Shown here: positions 9,972 to 18,169 of the stretch, one piece after another
Layout of the letters: the number at the start of each line of letters is the position of its first letter
Numbering within the stretch: position 1 is the stretch's first letter
Program-made: the position numbers and the translations under genes
Source: an uncultured Alphaproteobacteria bacterium
GTDB lineage: Bacteria; Pseudomonadota; Alphaproteobacteria; Caulobacterales; Aquidulcibacteraceae
Direction of reading: 5' to 3'
Length of the DNA stretch: 39,361 nt
Assembly: GCA_902826335.1 (NCBI GenBank)
Contig: CADEEL010000021.1
Span: 1 to 39,361, forward strand
Notes under the pieces: model-generated
Told to the model about the DNA's origin: nothing
The model's input: the letters and a program-made list of their open reading frames with translations, nothing else
The model's database searches: none

Positions 9972-10742
9972 ATGCATTACCGCGCCCGCGCCTACGATCC
10001 CGCGCTCGGGCGCTTCCTGCAGGTCGACCCGATCCTCTTCGGCGGCGGGATGAATTTGTATGCGTACGTCGGCAACGATCCGGTCAACGCAATCGATCCG
10101 CTGGGGCTGCAGGCGTCCACGACCCCGATCGACGAGATTGTCGTCCCGGGCTTTCGACCGGGCCTCACCGACACACACGACATCGCGCGCTTCATCGCCC
10201 GCAGCGACGCCTATCGCGACTTTCGCGCCTGCGCCATCCTGCCCTTCAATTGCGAAGGCGAGTACGGCGAACTCTACGATATTTCGGATGAAGGTTATGG
10301 CGAAGAGGAGGGCAGCGAGCAGGAGACGGGCCGGTGTTCGCCAGGGATCGTTCTCTTCAATCGGAATGACCTTTGGGGGATGCCGTCGAGTTATCCTTAC
10401 CTCGCTGCAAACCCGTTTCCCGGTTCATTTCTCGTGTCTGGGCACGGCAATCGCGCAGGTGTTTTCGATCAAGAGTACAACCGCATTAATCCAGGAGCGC
10501 TTGCGAACATAATTCGCGATGATCCAAGCTATATTGAGGGCCAGGAAGTTACGATCGCGGCCTGCAATGTCGGGTACAATCGCGAGCTGCTTCAGGGGCT
10601 CGCCAACAGGCTTGGCGCCTGCATTCGAGCGCCTCTTGGCAATGCGCGATTCCAAGGAAGCAGGACCATAAGGTCCATTGATCGCGCCACTGGAAGGGAG
10701 CAGCCATGGGCAAGAGCATGCCCTTCTTCACGCCCACAGTAG
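9972..10742 (+). CDS. Displaced RHS fragment 1, peptidase-like tip
   Basis: Core homology begins at 9954 and the first ATG is at 9972; residues 1-47 are the type A RHS core. An acidic hinge containing DEIVVPG follows, then a 200-residue tip. Residues from about 165 read SFLVSGHGNRAG, and some 35 residues later VTIAACNVGYN, followed by LANRLGACIRAPLG. A conserved GHG and then a C-N-x-G after a hydrophobic strand is the His/Cys order of caspase-like peptidases (CHAT, C80-type), and similar blocks occur at RHS and CDI tips. A peptidase function is inferred from this pattern only. The 3' end overlaps the next gene by 37 bases. There is no credible promoter or leader, so this fragment is probably silent unless recombined with the full gene. 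Confidence 0.65.
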   Translation: MHYRARAYDPALGRFLQVDPILFGGGMNLYAYVGNDPVNAIDPLGLQASTTPIDEIVVPGFRPGLTDTHDIARFIARSDAYRDFRACAILPFNCEGEYGELYDISDEGYGEEEGSEQETGRCSPGIVLFNRNDLWGMPSSYPYLAANPFPGSFLVSGHGNRAGVFDQEYNRINPGALANIIRDDPSYIEGQEVTIAACNVGYNRELLQGLANRLGACIRAPLGNARFQGSRTIRSIDRATGREQPWARACPSSRPQ

Positions 10743-11179
10743 TTGCTGCATTGTCATTCTGCGCGGCGTGTGAACAGCGGTCATTTGATCGAACGCAGCC
10801 CCAAACGGCGCCTAGGCATGTTCGAATTGCGGAGGAATCCGCGCCTCCCGTCGATGGCGCCCAGAATTGGTGCGACACTCAGACTGCGCCAGAGCGCATG
10901 TCGCGCGCCGCCATGCGAAACACTAGCACTGAGAGATTGCGAGTCATCAACGGATATTATGAAATGTGCCAGTTTGATCGGCAACGAATTCTTGAAATAC
11001 TCGATGTGTTGATCGAGCGCGGGGATGCGGGAGCAATGCGGTCGAAGGCGGTCTTGTTGATGTATGATGGCGATCCAAGCAACGACGGGGAAGTTGAGCG
11101 GTTGTTTGAGCGCGCAGCGGAATTGGGTGATGAGCCATCAAGACATGAGCTTGGCGTGCGTCGCGCGCCGCAACCTTGA
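10706..11179 (+). CDS. Lipoprotein-like immunity candidate, Sel1-like
   Basis: The 157-residue protein starts at an ATG with a good GGAAGGGAG ribosome site. Its hydrophobic N-terminus (FFTPTVVAALSFCAAC) ends in a Cys that could be lipidated, although the -3 residue is Cys rather than Leu, so the lipobox is imperfect. The C-terminal half (LDVLIERGDAGAMRSKAVLL and VERLFERAAELGDEPSRHEL) resembles Sel1/TPR-type helical repeats. It sits right after the fragment 1 tip, overlapping it by 37 bases, and is the likely cognate immunity protein. A periplasmic location would fit a tip acting outside the cytoplasm. Its stop TGA is immediately followed in frame by the next rhs fragment, so the natural C-terminus may have been trimmed by the junction. 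Confidence 0.6.
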   Translation: MGKSMPFFTPTVVAALSFCAACEQRSFDRTQPQTAPRHVRIAEESAPPVDGAQNWCDTQTAPERMSRAAMRNTSTERLRVINGYYEMCQFDRQRILEILDVLIERGDAGAMRSKAVLLMYDGDPSNDGEVERLFERAAELGDEPSRHELGVRRAPQP

Positions 11180-11284
11180 GCGCTCGGGCGTCAGACGAGC
11201 GCCGTCGCGCCGCTCGGAACCGTCGCCTCGCAATACGATCTCGCCGGTCGTCGCACGCGGCTCACTTGGCCGGACGGGTTTTAT

Positions 11285-12784
11285 GTGACCAGCGATTGGA
11301 ACCTCGCCAATGAGATGACGGCGCTGCGGGAAAACGGCGCGGCCTCCGGGCCGGGCGTGTTGGCGACGTTCGCGTATGACGATCTGGGCCGGCGCACGGG
11401 CCTCGCGCGCGGCAATGGCGCGGGCACGACCTATGCTTATGACGCGGCCTCGCGGCTGACGAGCTTGGCGCATGATCTCGCCGGCGCCAGCCAGGATCAG
11501 ACATACGCGTTCACCTATAATGGGGCCTTCCAGGCGCTGACGCGCAATGGATCGAACGCGGCCTATGATTGGGCGCCGCTGGCCAACGGAACCACGGCCT
11601 CTCCCGCCAACGGGCTCAATCAATATGCGTCCGTGGGCGGGGCGGCGCTGACTTATGACGGGCGCGGGAACCTTACGTCCGATTCCAGCCGCGCCTTCGC
11701 CTATGACGTGTACAACCGCCTGACCGGCGTGTCGGGATCGGCCGCGCTCACGCTCGCTTACGATCCAGCTGGGCGGCTCACGCAGACGATCGCGGGGGCG
11801 GCGACGACGCGGTTTTTGTACGACCCCGGATCGGGGTCCGGGGCAGGTGGTCTTTCCATCATCGGCGAATATGATGGGTCCGGCGCGCTGCTGCGTCGCC
11901 ACGTGCATGGGCCCGCCGTGGACGAGCCGCTTGTGAGTTACGACGGCGCGGGAACCACAAACCGCGCCTGGCTGATCGCGGATGCGCTGGGAAGCGTCAT
12001 CGCGTCGACAAACGCCAGCGCCGCCGCGACCACGATCAACACCTATGACGAATTCGGCCGGCCGGGCGCGGGCAATGTTGGGCTGTTCGGCTTCACCGGG
12101 CAGATGAACCTCGCGGCGGCGGGGCTCATGCATTACCGCGCCCGCGCCTATGACCCCGCGCTCGGGCGGTTTCTGCAGGCCGATCCGATCCTCTTCGGCG
12201 GCGGGATGAATCTCTACGCTTACGTCGCCAACGATCCCGTCAACGCCATCGACCCCCTCGGGCTGCAGGCCTGGCAGGACGATGACGACGACGAAATCGT
12301 CGTGCCCGGTTCACGCCTCCCAGATTGGGGCTTCTCCGGCACGTCCTTCATTGAGTTCTTCGACTATGGCCCTGGCTGGTTCGCGCGCGCGCCCGGCCTC
12401 GTCGATGAGGATCGCCCTGGCCCGGCCGAAGAGGAGATCACCGTCACCGCGCCAAGGCCGCGCCGCGATCCGTTTCGCATACCCCCGCATTGGCTGCGCT
12501 TGACGCCGTGGATCGCATTTGTTGGCGCCTTGACGTACTCTAGCGGACTTGGCGACAGCGATTATCAGTGCACCAGCCCAGGAAGTCCGACTGAAGACGA
12601 TTGCGGGCCTTCGGCGAGTATCGGCCCAACTGAAGACCCTGAAGAACGTGAAGCAAGGCAGAGGTGTTTTGATCGTTGTTATCCAATTCTCGAGCGCTGG
12701 CAGCCTCCTGGCTCGGATCGCAATGAGCGCCAATTCCACATTTGCGTTCGTCAGTGCCTGCGCGAATATGGTTACGACTACTAA
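11285..12784 (+). CDS. Displaced RHS fragment 2, Cys-rich tip
   Basis: Rhs homology starts at 11180, directly after the previous gene's stop and in the same frame; the first start codon is a GTG at 11285. Residues 1-328 are close to the intact gene (YD repeats, then core RARAYDPALGRFLQADPI, type A). The hinge is a run of Asp with EIVVPGS, followed by a second EEITVTAPRP hinge about 55 residues on. The tip (329-499) ends with a block of paired Cys (RCFDRCYPILERW, then ICVRQCLREYGY), which may form disulfides or bind metal. No toxin family was recognised. This is the longest displaced copy and the best substrate for recombination with the intact gene. Confidence 0.7.
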   Translation: MTSDWNLANEMTALRENGAASGPGVLATFAYDDLGRRTGLARGNGAGTTYAYDAASRLTSLAHDLAGASQDQTYAFTYNGAFQALTRNGSNAAYDWAPLANGTTASPANGLNQYASVGGAALTYDGRGNLTSDSSRAFAYDVYNRLTGVSGSAALTLAYDPAGRLTQTIAGAATTRFLYDPGSGSGAGGLSIIGEYDGSGALLRRHVHGPAVDEPLVSYDGAGTTNRAWLIADALGSVIASTNASAAATTINTYDEFGRPGAGNVGLFGFTGQMNLAAAGLMHYRARAYDPALGRFLQADPILFGGGMNLYAYVANDPVNAIDPLGLQAWQDDDDDEIVVPGSRLPDWGFSGTSFIEFFDYGPGWFARAPGLVDEDRPGPAEEEITVTAPRPRRDPFRIPPHWLRLTPWIAFVGALTYSSGLGDSDYQCTSPGSPTEDDCGPSASIGPTEDPEEREARQRCFDRCYPILERWQPPGSDRNERQFHICVRQCLREYGYDY

Positions 12785-12804
12785 ATGGGCACCTGGAGGT
12801 TAAA

Positions 12805-13050
12805 TTGGACGACGAACTTGCGAGAATAGTTGCCTCGACAGCTTCCCGAGTAAGAGCAGAGTTGGGCAGCCTAGCGCCCCTTTTGAAGGCGCATTGTCAT
12901 GAAGATGAATACAAAATCTTGGCCGGCGGAATTGCTTCCGCAGTCGCCGAGATAGGGTTAGGAGTCATAGACAAGATATTCGCGATGAACCAGAAAATCG
13001 AGACAGAGTTTCAAGTGCGAAGTGACAAGTTTGATCGATCTTACTATTGA
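12805..13050 (+). CDS. Putative immunity protein, 81 aa
   Basis: A TTG at 12805 with GGAGG five bases upstream starts an 81-residue protein; the frame is open further upstream but overlaps the rhs tip there. It has a helical, amphipathic look: ELARIVASTASRVRAELGSL, then LKAHCHEDEYKILAGG and VAEIGLGVIDKIF. It is not recognised by family. Its position directly after tip 2 and before the next rhs fragment marks it as the probable immunity gene of that cassette. The call depends on context. Confidence 0.55.
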   Translation: MDDELARIVASTASRVRAELGSLAPLLKAHCHEDEYKILAGGIASAVAEIGLGVIDKIFAMNQKIETEFQVRSDKFDRSYY

Positions 13051-13940
13051 TCGCCTGGAGTTGCATAAGTTGGCGCGCGGGCACAAGCAACCGCTCATGG
13101 CTGATCGCCGATGCGCTGGGCAGCGTCATCGCCTTGACCAATGCGAGCGCGGTCGCGACCGCGATCAACACCTATGACGAATTCGGCCGGCCGGGCGCGG
13201 GCAATGGCGGGCTGTTCGGCTTCACCGGCGAGATGAACCTCGCGGCGGCGGGGCTCATGCATTACCGCGCCCGCGCCTACGACCCCGCGCTCGGGCGCTT
13301 CCTGCAGGCCGATCCGATCTTGTTTGGCGGCGGGATGAATTTGTATGCCTATGTAGCGAATGATCCGGTCAATCTCATCGATCCCCTCGGGCTGCAGGCC
13401 TGGCAGGATGATCCACCCGGCGACGAAGATGAGATCGTGGTGCCTGGCCAGCTGGTGTGCCGCCAGAATCAGATTTGCGGTCGTGACGACATCGATCGCT
13501 TCATCCGCGCGTGGAGCCAAATGCTCGTCAACGCATCGGATGAAGACCGCGAGGAGATCGAGGACGCGCTCACAGAGATCGTGAATGACGAGAACGCCAA
13601 CCAGCAAGTTCGGCAGGCGGCGTTCAACATCCTGACGAATGGGTTTTCCGAAATCCTGTGGGAGGAGTTTCTCGCGGCATATCTGGAGTATGCAGTCTTA
13701 CCAGGAATGACGTTCGGCGTAGTTCGAGGTGGACTCATCGCAGATTTCGTGGCTGCCCTTGGGCCGCAGGGCGGGTTGCTCGGAGATACTGCATTTGGCG
13801 CACTTCGACAGGGCGTACTCAATCGCGGATTTATTAGGTTCGGCTGGGGACGCGGAAGTGGCCGCGCAAATCTCCGGCTGGGAATCGGGAACTGGAAGTC
13901 CCCGAACCTCTTAACGCGCAACATCCCAAGAAGTAGATAG
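13047..13940 (+). CDS. Displaced RHS fragment 3, RFGWG-type tip
   Basis: Core homology starts near 13079 (GTSNRSWLIADALGS) in a frame open from a TTG at 13047. Residues up to about 117 are type A core. The hinge has DEDEIVVPG. The tip includes a helical region (IRAWSQMLVNASDEDREEIE) and a hydrophobic stretch (LLGDTAFGALRQGV), and ends with NRGFIRFGWGRGSGRANLRL plus GIGNW. That ending resembles a recurrent RHS tip module with R-I/F-GWG and FR/LR-x-G-I-G blocks, whose activity I cannot name. It appears slightly short at the C-terminus compared with relatives I remember. The next gene starts 3 bases after the stop. Confidence 0.65.
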   Translation: MIAWSCISWRAGTSNRSWLIADALGSVIALTNASAVATAINTYDEFGRPGAGNGGLFGFTGEMNLAAAGLMHYRARAYDPALGRFLQADPILFGGGMNLYAYVANDPVNLIDPLGLQAWQDDPPGDEDEIVVPGQLVCRQNQICGRDDIDRFIRAWSQMLVNASDEDREEIEDALTEIVNDENANQQVRQAAFNILTNGFSEILWEEFLAAYLEYAVLPGMTFGVVRGGLIADFVAALGPQGGLLGDTAFGALRQGVLNRGFIRFGWGRGSGRANLRLGIGNWKSPNLLTRNIPRSR

Positions 13941-13942
13941 CT

Positions 13943-14242
13943 ATGTTTGGCTTCACCCGGATAATCAAAATCCCAGGCAAATCGACGTTTGATGAACTCG
14001 ACGCGAGAGAATTTGCGGTCCTGATCGAATCATTCTTATCAGGCGGGAACGCGTCTTTTGATGAGATTGCACTGAATGAGTTTTTGCACGCGAAAGTCAA
14101 GCAGCCCCTCGCATGTGCGCTCCAGGCGAGGCTGGTTGCGAATGCCTTTCTACCCAGTCAACATGATGAGTGGCCGACCATCAATGTGTCCTACCTTACG
14201 AACTTGGTCTCTGAACTCCGCTCCGGAATTTTCTCAGCTTAG
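13943..14242 (+). CDS. Putative immunity protein, 99 aa
   Basis: The ATG lies just after the tip 3 stop, so translation is probably coupled. The 99-residue product is mixed alpha/beta, with IIKIPGKSTFDELDAREF near the start and LTNLVSELRSGIFSA at the end, and no membrane segment. The family is not recognised. It follows the same plan as the other small genes and is the likely cognate immunity protein of tip 3. Rhs sequence resumes within about 8 bases of its stop. Confidence 0.6.
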   Translation: MFGFTRIIKIPGKSTFDELDAREFAVLIESFLSGGNASFDEIALNEFLHAKVKQPLACALQARLVANAFLPSQHDEWPTINVSYLTNLVSELRSGIFSA

Positions 14243-14298
14243 GTGTTGACGCGCGCGGGAACCTTGCGTCGGACGCCAGCCGCGCCTTCGCCTACGAT

Positions 14299-15483
14299 GT
14301 GTACAACCGCCTGACCGGCGTCACGGGCGCGGCCGCGCTCACGCTCGCTTACGATCCGGCCGGGCGTTTACGCGAGACGATCGCGGGGGCTGCGACGACG
14401 CGGTTTTTGTATGTCCCCGGATCGGGGTCCGGGGCAGGTGGCCTTTTCATCATCGGCGAATATGATGGGTCCGGCGCGCTGCTGCGTCGCCACGTGCATG
14501 GGCCCGCCGTGGACGAGCCGCTTGTGAGTTACGACGGCGCGGGAACCACAAACCGCGCCTGGCTGATCGCGGATGCGCTGGGAAGCGTCATCGCGTCGAC
14601 AAACGCCAGCGCGGTCGCGACCACGATCAACACCTATGACGCGTTCGGGCAAGGGGCTGCGTCAAACGTCGGCCTGTTTGGGTTCGCGGGCGCGCCCTAT
14701 CTGGCGCCGGCGGGCGTTCTGCATCTGCGCGCGCGGGCCTACCACCCAGGGCTGGGGCGCTTTCTCCAGGCCGATCCCATCCTCCATGCCGGGGGCATGA
14801 ACCTCTACGCTTATGTCGGCAACGATCCGGTCAACGCCACCGATCCGTGGGGGTTGATCGGCTCGGGCGACCGCTGGTGCGATGAAACACAGCACTGCTC
14901 AAGCGGCAGTGAGCCGGCGCCGAGCGAAACGATCGTCGTCGACGGATCGGAGCGCCTTCGGCGCCTGCGCGAGCAACAGGCGCGCGAGCGGCGCGAGCGC
15001 GGACGCGCGCAAGGCTGGTTCAACGACCTTCGTCGCCGCCAAGGATTTGACCGCGCAGCAGGCGGCGGCGTCGATCCGACGGAGGGCGGCGGGGACTTTC
15101 TCGCGCCGATCACCGACCCTATTTACGATTTCTCTGCCGATTTGACGGCGCTGTCGCAGCAGCTGCCGCAGGGAGTACTTAGCGACTCCACGACAAATGG
15201 CCGCCTGTTGGCGAACGGAATTTTGCTGTTCACCTATTCAGACATAGCGCGGGGGGTCGGAGCGGCCGCGAACATGGGACGCGAGGTCGTTCTGGGTCGA
15301 AATCTTCGAATCGCCCCGTTCGGCAATCGAAATCCGCGTAGCTGGGAGGGGGCAGTTTCGCATTATCACCGGCGCGGCGGAATTGATCCGAGAACGGGGC
15401 GTACACGCGCGGGGCAAGGCATCGGTCGTCATAGGCCGTGGGAGCGCAGTACCAAGGATAGAAGCGTTTGGGATCGTTTCTGA
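14299..15483 (+). CDS. Displaced RHS fragment 4, HYHRR/DRF toxin tip
   Basis: Homology begins near 14250; the first start codon is a GTG at 14299. The upstream half is type A (VHGPAVDEPLVSYDGAG, NRAWLIADALGSVIASTNAS). From INTYDAFGQGAASNVGLFGF it switches to type B core (APAGVLHLRARAYHPGLGRF, DPWGL), so it is a chimera. The hinge is ETIVVDGSE, followed by an Arg-rich helix and GGGVDPTEGGGDF. The last 65 residues (LRIAPFGNRN, HYHRRGGID, GQGIGRHRPWE, ending SVWDRF) match a well-known RHS/polymorphic toxin C-terminal module thought to be a nuclease-like toxin; the many His/Arg residues agree. The stop overlaps the next ATG. Confidence 0.75.
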   Translation: MYNRLTGVTGAAALTLAYDPAGRLRETIAGAATTRFLYVPGSGSGAGGLFIIGEYDGSGALLRRHVHGPAVDEPLVSYDGAGTTNRAWLIADALGSVIASTNASAVATTINTYDAFGQGAASNVGLFGFAGAPYLAPAGVLHLRARAYHPGLGRFLQADPILHAGGMNLYAYVGNDPVNATDPWGLIGSGDRWCDETQHCSSGSEPAPSETIVVDGSERLRRLREQQARERRERGRAQGWFNDLRRRQGFDRAAGGGVDPTEGGGDFLAPITDPIYDFSADLTALSQQLPQGVLSDSTTNGRLLANGILLFTYSDIARGVGAAANMGREVVLGRNLRIAPFGNRNPRSWEGAVSHYHRRGGIDPRTGRTRAGQGIGRHRPWERSTKDRSVWDRF

Positions 15484-15830
15484 TGAAACCGCCAATTGTT
15501 ATCAATGATTCGAGCGCGATCGATGACCCCGGAGATCTGAGAGTTTATGATTCCATCGAGGCGGCCAAGTCATCGCTTGAGATCGACGATGTCGGCGATC
15601 CGCATCTATTCATATTCGACAGCGAAGGGCGGCGGCTGACCATGTTTGGCTCAACAAACTACACCGTCGGCTTGCTTGATGCGGACGAGCGACCGCAGCA
15701 TAGAGACGTCTTGGTCGCGCTCTTGCGGGCGCACCTCAAGAGAAGTGGTCATGTTGGCGCGGTTGACGATTTGTCGCTGGAGCAGCTGCTGGCCGCCAGT
15801 TATTCGATCGCACCCAATCCCTACGCGTAG
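15483..15830 (+). CDS. Immunity protein for HYHRR/DRF tip, 115 aa
   Basis: The ATG overlaps the tip's TGA (ATGA), so translation is coupled. The 115-residue acidic protein carries DLRVYDSIEAAKSSLEIDDV and FIFDSEGRRLTM, a pattern I associate with small proteins found right after DRF-ending RHS tips (a 'VYDSVEAAE' motif and a 'YDSEGR' strand). This supports the immunity assignment beyond context alone. It is cytoplasmic by sequence, which fits a nuclease target in the cytoplasm. No promoter of its own is evident. Confidence 0.7.
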   Translation: MKPPIVINDSSAIDDPGDLRVYDSIEAAKSSLEIDDVGDPHLFIFDSEGRRLTMFGSTNYTVGLLDADERPQHRDVLVALLRAHLKRSGHVGAVDDLSLEQLLAASYSIAPNPYA

Positions 15831-15836
15831 AACGCA

Positions 15837-16697
15837 TTGGGGAAGACCCGCTCGTGGTTCATAACCGATCAGCCGGGCTCAATCGTGGCGCTGATGAACG
15901 GCGCGGTGGCGACCACGATCAACACCTATGATGCGTTCGGGCAGGGGGCTGCGTCCAATGTGGGCCTGTTCCAATTCGCCGGCGCGCCGTTTCTGGCGCC
16001 GGCGGGCGTCCTGCATCTGCGCGCGCGGGCCTACCACCCAGGGCTGGGGCGCTTCGTGCAGGCCGATCCCATCCTCCATGCCGGGAGCATGAACCTCTAC
16101 GCCTATGTCGGCAACGATCCGGTCAACGCCACCGATCCGTGGGGATTGCAGGGAGACGCGTCGCGAAATCCTCAAGAGGACATCACCGTAATCGGCCCGC
16201 GCCAGGCGCGCTGGGAGTATCTCGAACGCCTCACCCAACAGCAGGATTTGCGCGAGGCGCAGCGGCCGGGCGGCCTCTCCGGCGGCGATCGCGGCGGCGG
16301 CGAAGGCGTCGATCCGACCCTGAATGGGGGAGACCAGCCCTATATCGCATTCTTCGTCCCCGAGCCTCCCCTGGAGGAGGCGACATTTGACGCCACGATG
16401 CTTGCGTTGCTGCCGTTCATGGCAAGCGGTTTTGCGTTCCGAGCCGTCACAAGAATCTATTCTGCGCAGGTTCTCAACAGAATGGCGTCAGAGCGTGGAC
16501 CTTACCACAATTTTCCGGGTTCTTATGACAGGTTCATATTTGCCGGGCAAAGGACGGTCGTCAGTCCCACGTATGTAACTTACACACTTCGCGGTACACT
16601 TAATGGAGTACGAGGCACATACGAACTCGGCGTTCGTCCATCGGCTTCCGGACGAAACGAGGTAGTTACGCATAGGCTCTTTCGCCCGGATCGTTAG
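15837..16697 (+). CDS. Displaced RHS fragment 5, THRLFRP toxin tip
   Basis: The frame opens at a TTG (15837). A degenerate RHS start (SWFITDQPGSIVALMNGAVA) leads into type B core to about residue 103 (DPWGLQ). The linker that follows, with EDITVIGPRQ and GGGEGVDPT, is duplicated exactly in fragment 6. The last 75 residues contain ERGPYHNFPGSYDRFIF, GTLNGVRGTYELGVRPS and end VVTHRLFRPDR. This matches a recurrent toxin module of RHS and CdiA tips with a GPxHNFP start and THRFFRP end; its activity is not firmly known to me and it may be a ribonuclease of the BECR type. The next gene follows 4 bases on. Confidence 0.7.
   Translation: MGKTRSWFITDQPGSIVALMNGAVATTINTYDAFGQGAASNVGLFQFAGAPFLAPAGVLHLRARAYHPGLGRFVQADPILHAGSMNLYAYVGNDPVNATDPWGLQGDASRNPQEDITVIGPRQARWEYLERLTQQQDLREAQRPGGLSGGDRGGGEGVDPTLNGGDQPYIAFFVPEPPLEEATFDATMLALLPFMASGFAFRAVTRIYSAQVLNRMASERGPYHNFPGSYDRFIFAGQRTVVSPTYVTYTLRGTLNGVRGTYELGVRPSASGRNEVVTHRLFRPDR
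16112..16318 (+). repeat. 207-bp perfect direct repeat, copy 1
   Basis: This stretch is identical, base for base, to 17530-17736, 1418 bp downstream. It covers the end of the RHS core (NDPVNATDPWGLQ), the EDITVIGPR hinge and the helical linker up to GGGEGVDPT. Sequence after it diverges completely between the two copies, where the toxin domains start. It marks a recent exchange or duplication whose right edge is the linker-toxin border. Confidence 0.9.
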
Positions 16698-16701
16698 AAA
16701 A

Positions 16702-17289
16702 ATGCATGTAGAAAGCCTGGGATTTGTGCACGACTACGAGGTCGGACCTCTTCGCGTTGGCTACACCGTAGTAGAAGAAGGCCTATTGGTTTTCCAGCGC
16801 CATGTTGAACGCGAAAACAACGGCCTTAACTACGCTACAAGTCCGCGCAGTGCCTACTATGAGATCACGACTCCGTCTGGGACGAGATGGGCAGGCCGGT
16901 TTGTTGGTGGTGTAGAAGGATTATCAGGTGTTTTTGCAACACCCTGCCCAAAGACTGTTTGCGTAGTTGTCTATGGTCAGGGCTATTGGATTCCTACGGA
17001 AAACCCTAAAAACTATCAGAGCATTGCGGCAATTCCAATTAGAGAAATACACCGCGTTCCAGGGCGCGACTGCATACTTATTGTCGATTACAGCACGATC
17101 ACAATGTTCGATGCCGCCGGTTTTCGTTGGAACACTGCACATTTGTCTTGGGATGGCATGGAGATATCCAATGTCGATTCAAATTCGGTGACGGGGTTCG
17201 GCTGGGATGCCGCCAGCGACCGCAAGGTAGCGTTTTGCGTTTCAATCCCAGAAGGGGTTGCGACGGGTGGGGCCGCTCCCTTTCGCTAA
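16702..17289 (+). CDS. Putative immunity protein, 195 aa
   Basis: The ATG is 4 bases after the tip 5 stop. The 195-residue product is beta-rich, with no leader. It has FVGGVEGLSGVFATPCPKTV in the middle, then IVDYSTITMFDAAG, and near the end SVTGFGWDAASDRKVAFCVS, a G-W-D and F-C-V pattern I recall in proteins paired with this toxin type. It looks complete: the C-terminus ends a few residues past that motif. The following rhs sequence begins within about 10 bases of the stop. Confidence 0.65.
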   Translation: MHVESLGFVHDYEVGPLRVGYTVVEEGLLVFQRHVERENNGLNYATSPRSAYYEITTPSGTRWAGRFVGGVEGLSGVFATPCPKTVCVVVYGQGYWIPTENPKNYQSIAAIPIREIHRVPGRDCILIVDYSTITMFDAAGFRWNTAHLSWDGMEISNVDSNSVTGFGWDAASDRKVAFCVSIPEGVATGGAAPFR

Positions 17290-17506
17290 GCGGCAACGGC
17301 GCGGGGACGACCTACGCCTATGACACGGCGACTACGATCAACAGCTATGATGCGTTCAGCCAGGGCGCGGCCGGCCTGGCGGCCTCTTTGGGTTCGCGGG
17401 CGCGCCGTTTCTGGCGCCAGCGGGCGTCACGCATCTGCGGGCGCGGGCCTACCACCCAGGTCTGGGGCGCTTTCTCCAGGCCGATCCCAACCTCCATGCC
17501 GGGGGC

Positions 17507-18166
17507 ATGAATCTCTACGCTTATGTCGCCAACGATCCGGTCAACGCCACCGATCCGTGGGGATTGCAGGGAGACGCGTCGCGAAATCCTCAAGAGGACA
17601 TCACCGTAATCGGCCCGCGCCAGGCGCGCTGGGAGTATCTCGAACGCCTCACCCAACAGCAGGATTTGCGCGAGGCGCAGCGGCCGGGCGGCCTCTCCGG
17701 CGGCGATCGCGGCGGCGGCGAAGGCGTCGATCCGACGGTATGCCTCGGAAGTTGTGGAGCCGATGCCAAGGAGTCGCCTCCTGCAATTTCCACGCAGCAT
17801 TGGTATTATGATCCATCGTGCAATTGCTTCCGGCCGCCGGCAACGATTAGAGAAGCCGGGCTTGGCGGATTGAGAGGCGCGTTCTACAGGCTGCTGGCCC
17901 GATGGCGCGCGTTTGGCCGTCCTCCTCCGCGGCGTCCGACGAACTTCATCGCTCCCACTAACCCCGCTGGGCTGCCGCCTCAAATTCTGCCGCCGGGATT
18001 CAGCCTTCGCATAGGGCGAGTGACTCCCGACTATCCACGTGGCTATTGGCGTATCTATAATGCACGGAATCAGGCGGTTGATCCCTCTACGCTGCGTCCG
18101 CCAAGCAACGTATCGAGTGCGGAATTCAACGCAAGAACCCACGTAGAATTGCCACCGTCTAGGTGA
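17507..18166 (+). CDS. Displaced RHS fragment 6, THVxLPP tip
   Basis: Rhs homology starts at about 17290 but is broken. A YD segment (GNGAGTTYAYD) is joined directly to a piece normally about 600 bp further on (ATTINSYDAFSQGA). The frame then shifts before FGFAGAPFLAPAG, so the core only reads correctly from the ATG at 17507 (MNLYAYVANDPVNATDPWGL). The linker is identical to that of fragment 5 up to GVDPT. The tip then differs, ending with LPPGFSLRIGRVTPDYPRG, YWRIYN, VDPSTLRPPSNVSSAEFNA and THVELPP. This fits a recurrent polymorphic-toxin module (PPG..., YP-GYW, N-V-x-x-AE-x-R-A-THV-LPP). The activity is unknown to me. Confidence 0.65.
   Translation: MNLYAYVANDPVNATDPWGLQGDASRNPQEDITVIGPRQARWEYLERLTQQQDLREAQRPGGLSGGDRGGGEGVDPTVCLGSCGADAKESPPAISTQHWYYDPSCNCFRPPATIREAGLGGLRGAFYRLLARWRAFGRPPPRRPTNFIAPTNPAGLPPQILPPGFSLRIGRVTPDYPRGYWRIYNARNQAVDPSTLRPPSNVSSAEFNARTHVELPPSR
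17530..17736 (+). repeat. 207-bp perfect direct repeat, copy 2
   Basis: This is the second copy of the identical core-end/linker segment at 16112-16318, here in fragment 6. The flanking core upstream is similar but not identical (several substitutions), while downstream the tips are unrelated, so the exact match is confined to the hinge and linker. Confidence 0.9.
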
Positions 18167-18169
18167 GCG

